From Lactifluus volemus (Eukaryota; Basidiomycota; Agaricomycetes; Russulales; Russulaceae): DNA of 64,000 nt. Where the stretch lies: positions 992,001 through 1,056,000 of the forward strand of contig WTXI01000004.1 in NCBI GenBank assembly GCA_022376515.1, in the 5' to 3' direction. The notes beneath the pieces were generated by a model that worked only from the letters and a program-made list of their open reading frames with translations, was not told the origin of the DNA and did not search any database. A program made the position numbers and the translations under genes. Shown here one piece after another: positions 60,771 to 64,000 of this stretch. How positions within the stretch are numbered: the stretch's first letter is position 1; each line of letters begins with the position of its first letter.

Positions 60771-61480
60771 GAGATTGTAGATTGTTCATCTCCCATCCCC
60801 AGCGCCTGAGCCCGCCCGTCTCGTCTCCACTATACCGACGCGAGCTAGAATATTTGCTCTTATTCTTGCCTACGCGCAGCATCCACGTGTGTGTGATGGA
60901 TCATCGTGTGCGGGATAACATGCGCAGCAAAGGCAGAAAACTTCAATTTCTTATCTTCTCCGATGTCATGATGTCAGTGACAAAGGTGTTTTACAGGAAG
61001 GACACCCGTGGCTTGGATATACCAGTGAGATCCCGACTCCTGTTGTTCGGCAACCTAAGGGTGAGACTACCCTTACCACCTCCACCCATGATCCCTTGCC
61101 TGACGCGAACGAGCCGGGAGACCTTGTCATAAGGTTTGGCAGATAGAGCGGTGATACACATCGAAGAGGAAGATGATACGCCATACATTGCCTGGACGTT
61201 TACACAAGCGGTCCCCTTCTCTTCCTCTAGATGAATCCAGAATCTCAGCTTCTGGGGGTCAGCGCTGTTAAGGATGCGTTTATGGAAAAACTCTCGCCTT
61301 GCCATTACAATCTTGTCTAATTCTCTGCCCGCGGCCCCGAGGAAGTCGGTAAGTATTATGATACCGTCTGGAGCCAATCAGCTCGTCTTCAATTTTATTC
61401 ATGGAGCTTGTACAAGTGTAATTAGCCTTTAAACGCCGGACAGTATATTCCCTTGCATTTTGGCACCCCCCCCTCCGTAG
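60771..61480 (+). repeat. OPT-upstream module, copy before the terminal OPT relic
   Basis: It matches the inverted module at 45230-45947 over nearly its full length, and the 51.7 kb copy in part. One segment, on the strand of the transporter, can be read as AVKDAFMEKLSPCHYNLV then a stop then FSARGPEEVG before a GTAAGTA donor. A decayed short gene upstream of OPT is therefore possible, but I cannot name it. Confidence 0.65.
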
Positions 61481-61541
61481 GTCGAGCCAAATACACAGCT
61501 CATCGCTCCTACTCGTCGCAACGACTCCCGATTAGTTTATA

Positions 61542-64000
61542 ATGTCCCTCCACGAAGACGACAAGTCGGTTGAGGATGCCAGGTGTGACCCTGAGCATCT
61601 CGGGGGAGTTGATGTCAGTTCTGTTTCCTTTTATTGATTAGACTGAGCTCATCAGCTCTACCACGCGCAGAATCTCTCTCTCGATGATTATGACGATCCT
61701 AACTTTGATCCCACCGTAACGCTACTCACAGATGAATCCCCATATTTCGAAGTCCGGGCTGCTGTCGCCAACACGGATGATCCCAGGATGCCTTCATGAA
61801 CTTTTCGCGCCTGGGTCATTGGCCTTAGTTGGACTATCCTTATTTCTGGTATCAATCAAGTCCTTTTCTTCAGATCCCCCGCCATGTCGATTGATTCTGT
61901 TCGTGTTAAATAGTCACCGAGATTTATTGCTCATACTGATTGATATGGGCCGTTCAAACAGATCGTTGTCCTTCTTTTCAGTTTCCCCATGGGCAAAGCC
62001 TGGGCTCGTTATATGCCTAATGTTTCTATATTTGGCATCTCCCTCAACCCTGGGCCATTCACAATTAAAGAGCATGTGATCATCGTGATCATGTCTGATG
62101 TCTATGGTGGGCCTGCATATGCTGTAGGCACTGATCTAATTTAGCAAGTTATATCAACATCACTTATGATATTTCCTTTAGACTTTGGCTATTCAAGTCC
62201 AGAGGATCTTCTACAACCAGCACCCCAACTTTATATGTACGTCATCTCCAGATGCCTCTTCCATTTCAACTATTGATGAGTTCTTCACCAAAACAGACCA
62301 ATGGTTGTTTGTCATATCACCCCAGCTGATTGGCTTCTCAATTGGTGGCATTTTCCAAAGTATCTTGTCTCACCTGCATCTATGATATGGCCTAGCAACC
62401 TTGCCATTTGTGCAATCTTCAACACATTGCACTCTCAGGACACAATGGGTTCTCGGGGCATGATGGAATTCCCAATGTGCTTGTTCACCTACATCTCAAT
62501 GCTACTTCTTTTACAGTCAGTTTTCAAATACATTTCTTAGCTTGCCAACTCAATCTCACAACTTGTGTTATAGACTTCTTTCCTTCTTACCTCTTCACAG
62601 CTCTCTCCTACTTTTCATGGGTCTGCTGGATTCTCCAAACAATGTCAAGATCAACCAGTTGTTTGGTGTATTCATGGCCTTGGCATGGGTCTTGTAACCT
62701 TTGATTGGGGTCAAATTACTGCTTCAATGGCTCTCCACTCACCAACCCATGGTGGGCTGCTGCAAACGCTGGCTTCTCAGTTATTTTCTTCTGCTGGTTT
62801 CTCCTCCCTATTCTCTATGTTAGTCTTCATTTCTATTTTTCTCATATTCCTCTCCTTAGACTAATATGTGTGTAGTATTTCAATGTTTGGGACAGTGCTT
62901 ACCTACCCTTAATGTCCTCACAAGTCTTCGATAACACAGGAAGCACTTACAATCTGTCCCGGATCATCAATGCAGATCACTCTTTCAACCTTGAGGCATA
63001 CCAAGCTTACAGCCCTATTTTCCTCCCCTTGTCCTTTACCATGGTTTTCAGTCTCTCGTTTGCATCAATCACTGCCCTCCTTATGCACACTCTTCTGTAC
63101 AACAGCAAGCGAATCTGGATAAATGCTCACCACAACCTCAGAGAGCAGCCTGATATCCATGCTTGCCTCATGTCTAGTTACAAAAGGTTCCTTATCAGTG
63201 GTATATCTCCATATTCTGTATGTGCTTTAATCACCAAGTCCTAAATGTGCATGTGTTTAAATGTCTTTTATAGTGATTGCATTCACATTTGGTATCATTG
63301 TCATTGAAGTGTGGGACACTCAACTCCCTATGTGGGCCTTTGTGCTTTCCATCACCATTGGTGAGTTGGGTCAATATTCTTGAGCATAGTCTGCTTATTG
63401 AAATCTTTCAATTAGCATTTATGTTTATTGCTCCAAATGGTGTCATTTTGGCAATGGCAAATGATGATGTTGGGCTGGGTGGTATTACAGAGCTTATTGT
63501 TGGATATGCCCTGCCTCACCACCCAATTGCAATGATGCTGTTCAAGTCTTGGGGTAACATAACCATGAATCAGCATTGTCACTCACCTCATGCCTGAAAA
63601 TTGGCCACTATATGAAGGTCCCACCCCGCCAATATTCTTCTGCCTGGTCATTGGTACCACTGTTTCAAGCACTGTGCAGCTTGGTGTGCAGGAATGGATG
63701 TTCTCTCATGTTGAGGATTTTTGCAGCTCTAATCAAAAAGACAACTTCACTTGCCCTGTTACCAATACATTTGGCACTGCATCCATCATTGTCAGTCCCA
63801 TTCTCGATGGCCTTTTTTCTCATTTGCTTATGTATTCCTAGTGGGGTGTAATTGGACCAAAGCATATCTTTTCTCACGGTCGCCTCTACAACACCGTTCT
63901 CTTCTCCTTCGTCGTGGGTGCTGTTGCTCCACTTATCCAGTGGACATGTCACAAGAAGTTCAAGTTGACGTTTCTCAAGTATGTCAACTTCCCAATCATC
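61542..64000 (+). pseudogene. OPT oligopeptide transporter relic, runs off the window end
   Basis: The exon order and splice sites of the intact gene are kept: exon 1 MSLHEDDKSVEDARCDPEH, exon 2 NLSLDDYDDPNFDPT, exon 3 with a perfect NPGPFTIKEH, and so on to exon 10 at the edge. A TGA at 61797-61799 interrupts exon 2, where the inverted relic has TGG and the intact gene TCA. Exon 6 lacks three separate single bases between about 62630 and 62745 compared with the intact copy. Exon 7 is shifted near 63185, and the exon 9 region lacks bases near 63572. Splice donors are partly altered. It is the longest relic and still about as similar to the intact gene as a recent duplicate would be. Confidence 0.9.

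Overview
The window looks like nuclear DNA of a basidiomycete fungus, most likely an agaricomycete. The evidence is genes cut by many 48-65 nt GT-AG introns, a mitochondrial HSP60 with a fungal-type presequence, an agaric-style F-box/leucine-rich relic, an OPT oligopeptide transporter and a secreted pepsin-like protease. I could not fix a genus from sequence alone.

Layout. 0.4-1.8 kb: frameshifted F-box relic. 2.66-4.73 kb (minus): intact four-exon HSP60. 8.8-44.4 kb: a gene-poor, repeat-rich stretch. Its only intact genes are two short two-exon C2H2-type zinc-finger genes (8.78-9.27 and 30.87-31.36 kb). At least eight decayed relatives lie between about 14 and 44 kb. The stretch also holds a 5'-truncated LINE tail (25.6-26.65 kb), an island of different texture (26.7-29.1 kb), a 21-base poly(A) tract and several dispersed non-coding repeats. 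43.4-64 kb: a segmentally duplicated transporter region with one intact eleven-exon OPT gene (52.26-55.12 kb) and four OPT relics, one of them inverted and one running off the end. The relics carry copies of shared upstream sequence. An intact seven-exon aspartic protease (56.91-58.51 kb, minus) lies among these copies.

How the parts fit. HSP60 folds mitochondrial proteins and is independent of the rest. The secreted protease and the peptide transporter sit about 1.8 kb apart and could act in sequence, releasing extracellular peptides and importing them; this is inference. The zinc-finger family has a second C2H2 finger followed by a strongly conserved acidic/hydrophobic tail ending in a W-E-D-x-C-G-R motif. 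I do not recognise this tail from a named domain. The family has multiplied locally, mostly on the minus strand, and mostly decayed. It is the best candidate here for something undescribed.

All exon boundaries, repeat limits and motif counts were read by eye. Frameshifts could in part be assembly errors, but the four main intact genes read cleanly through 26 exons, so most breaks are probably real.
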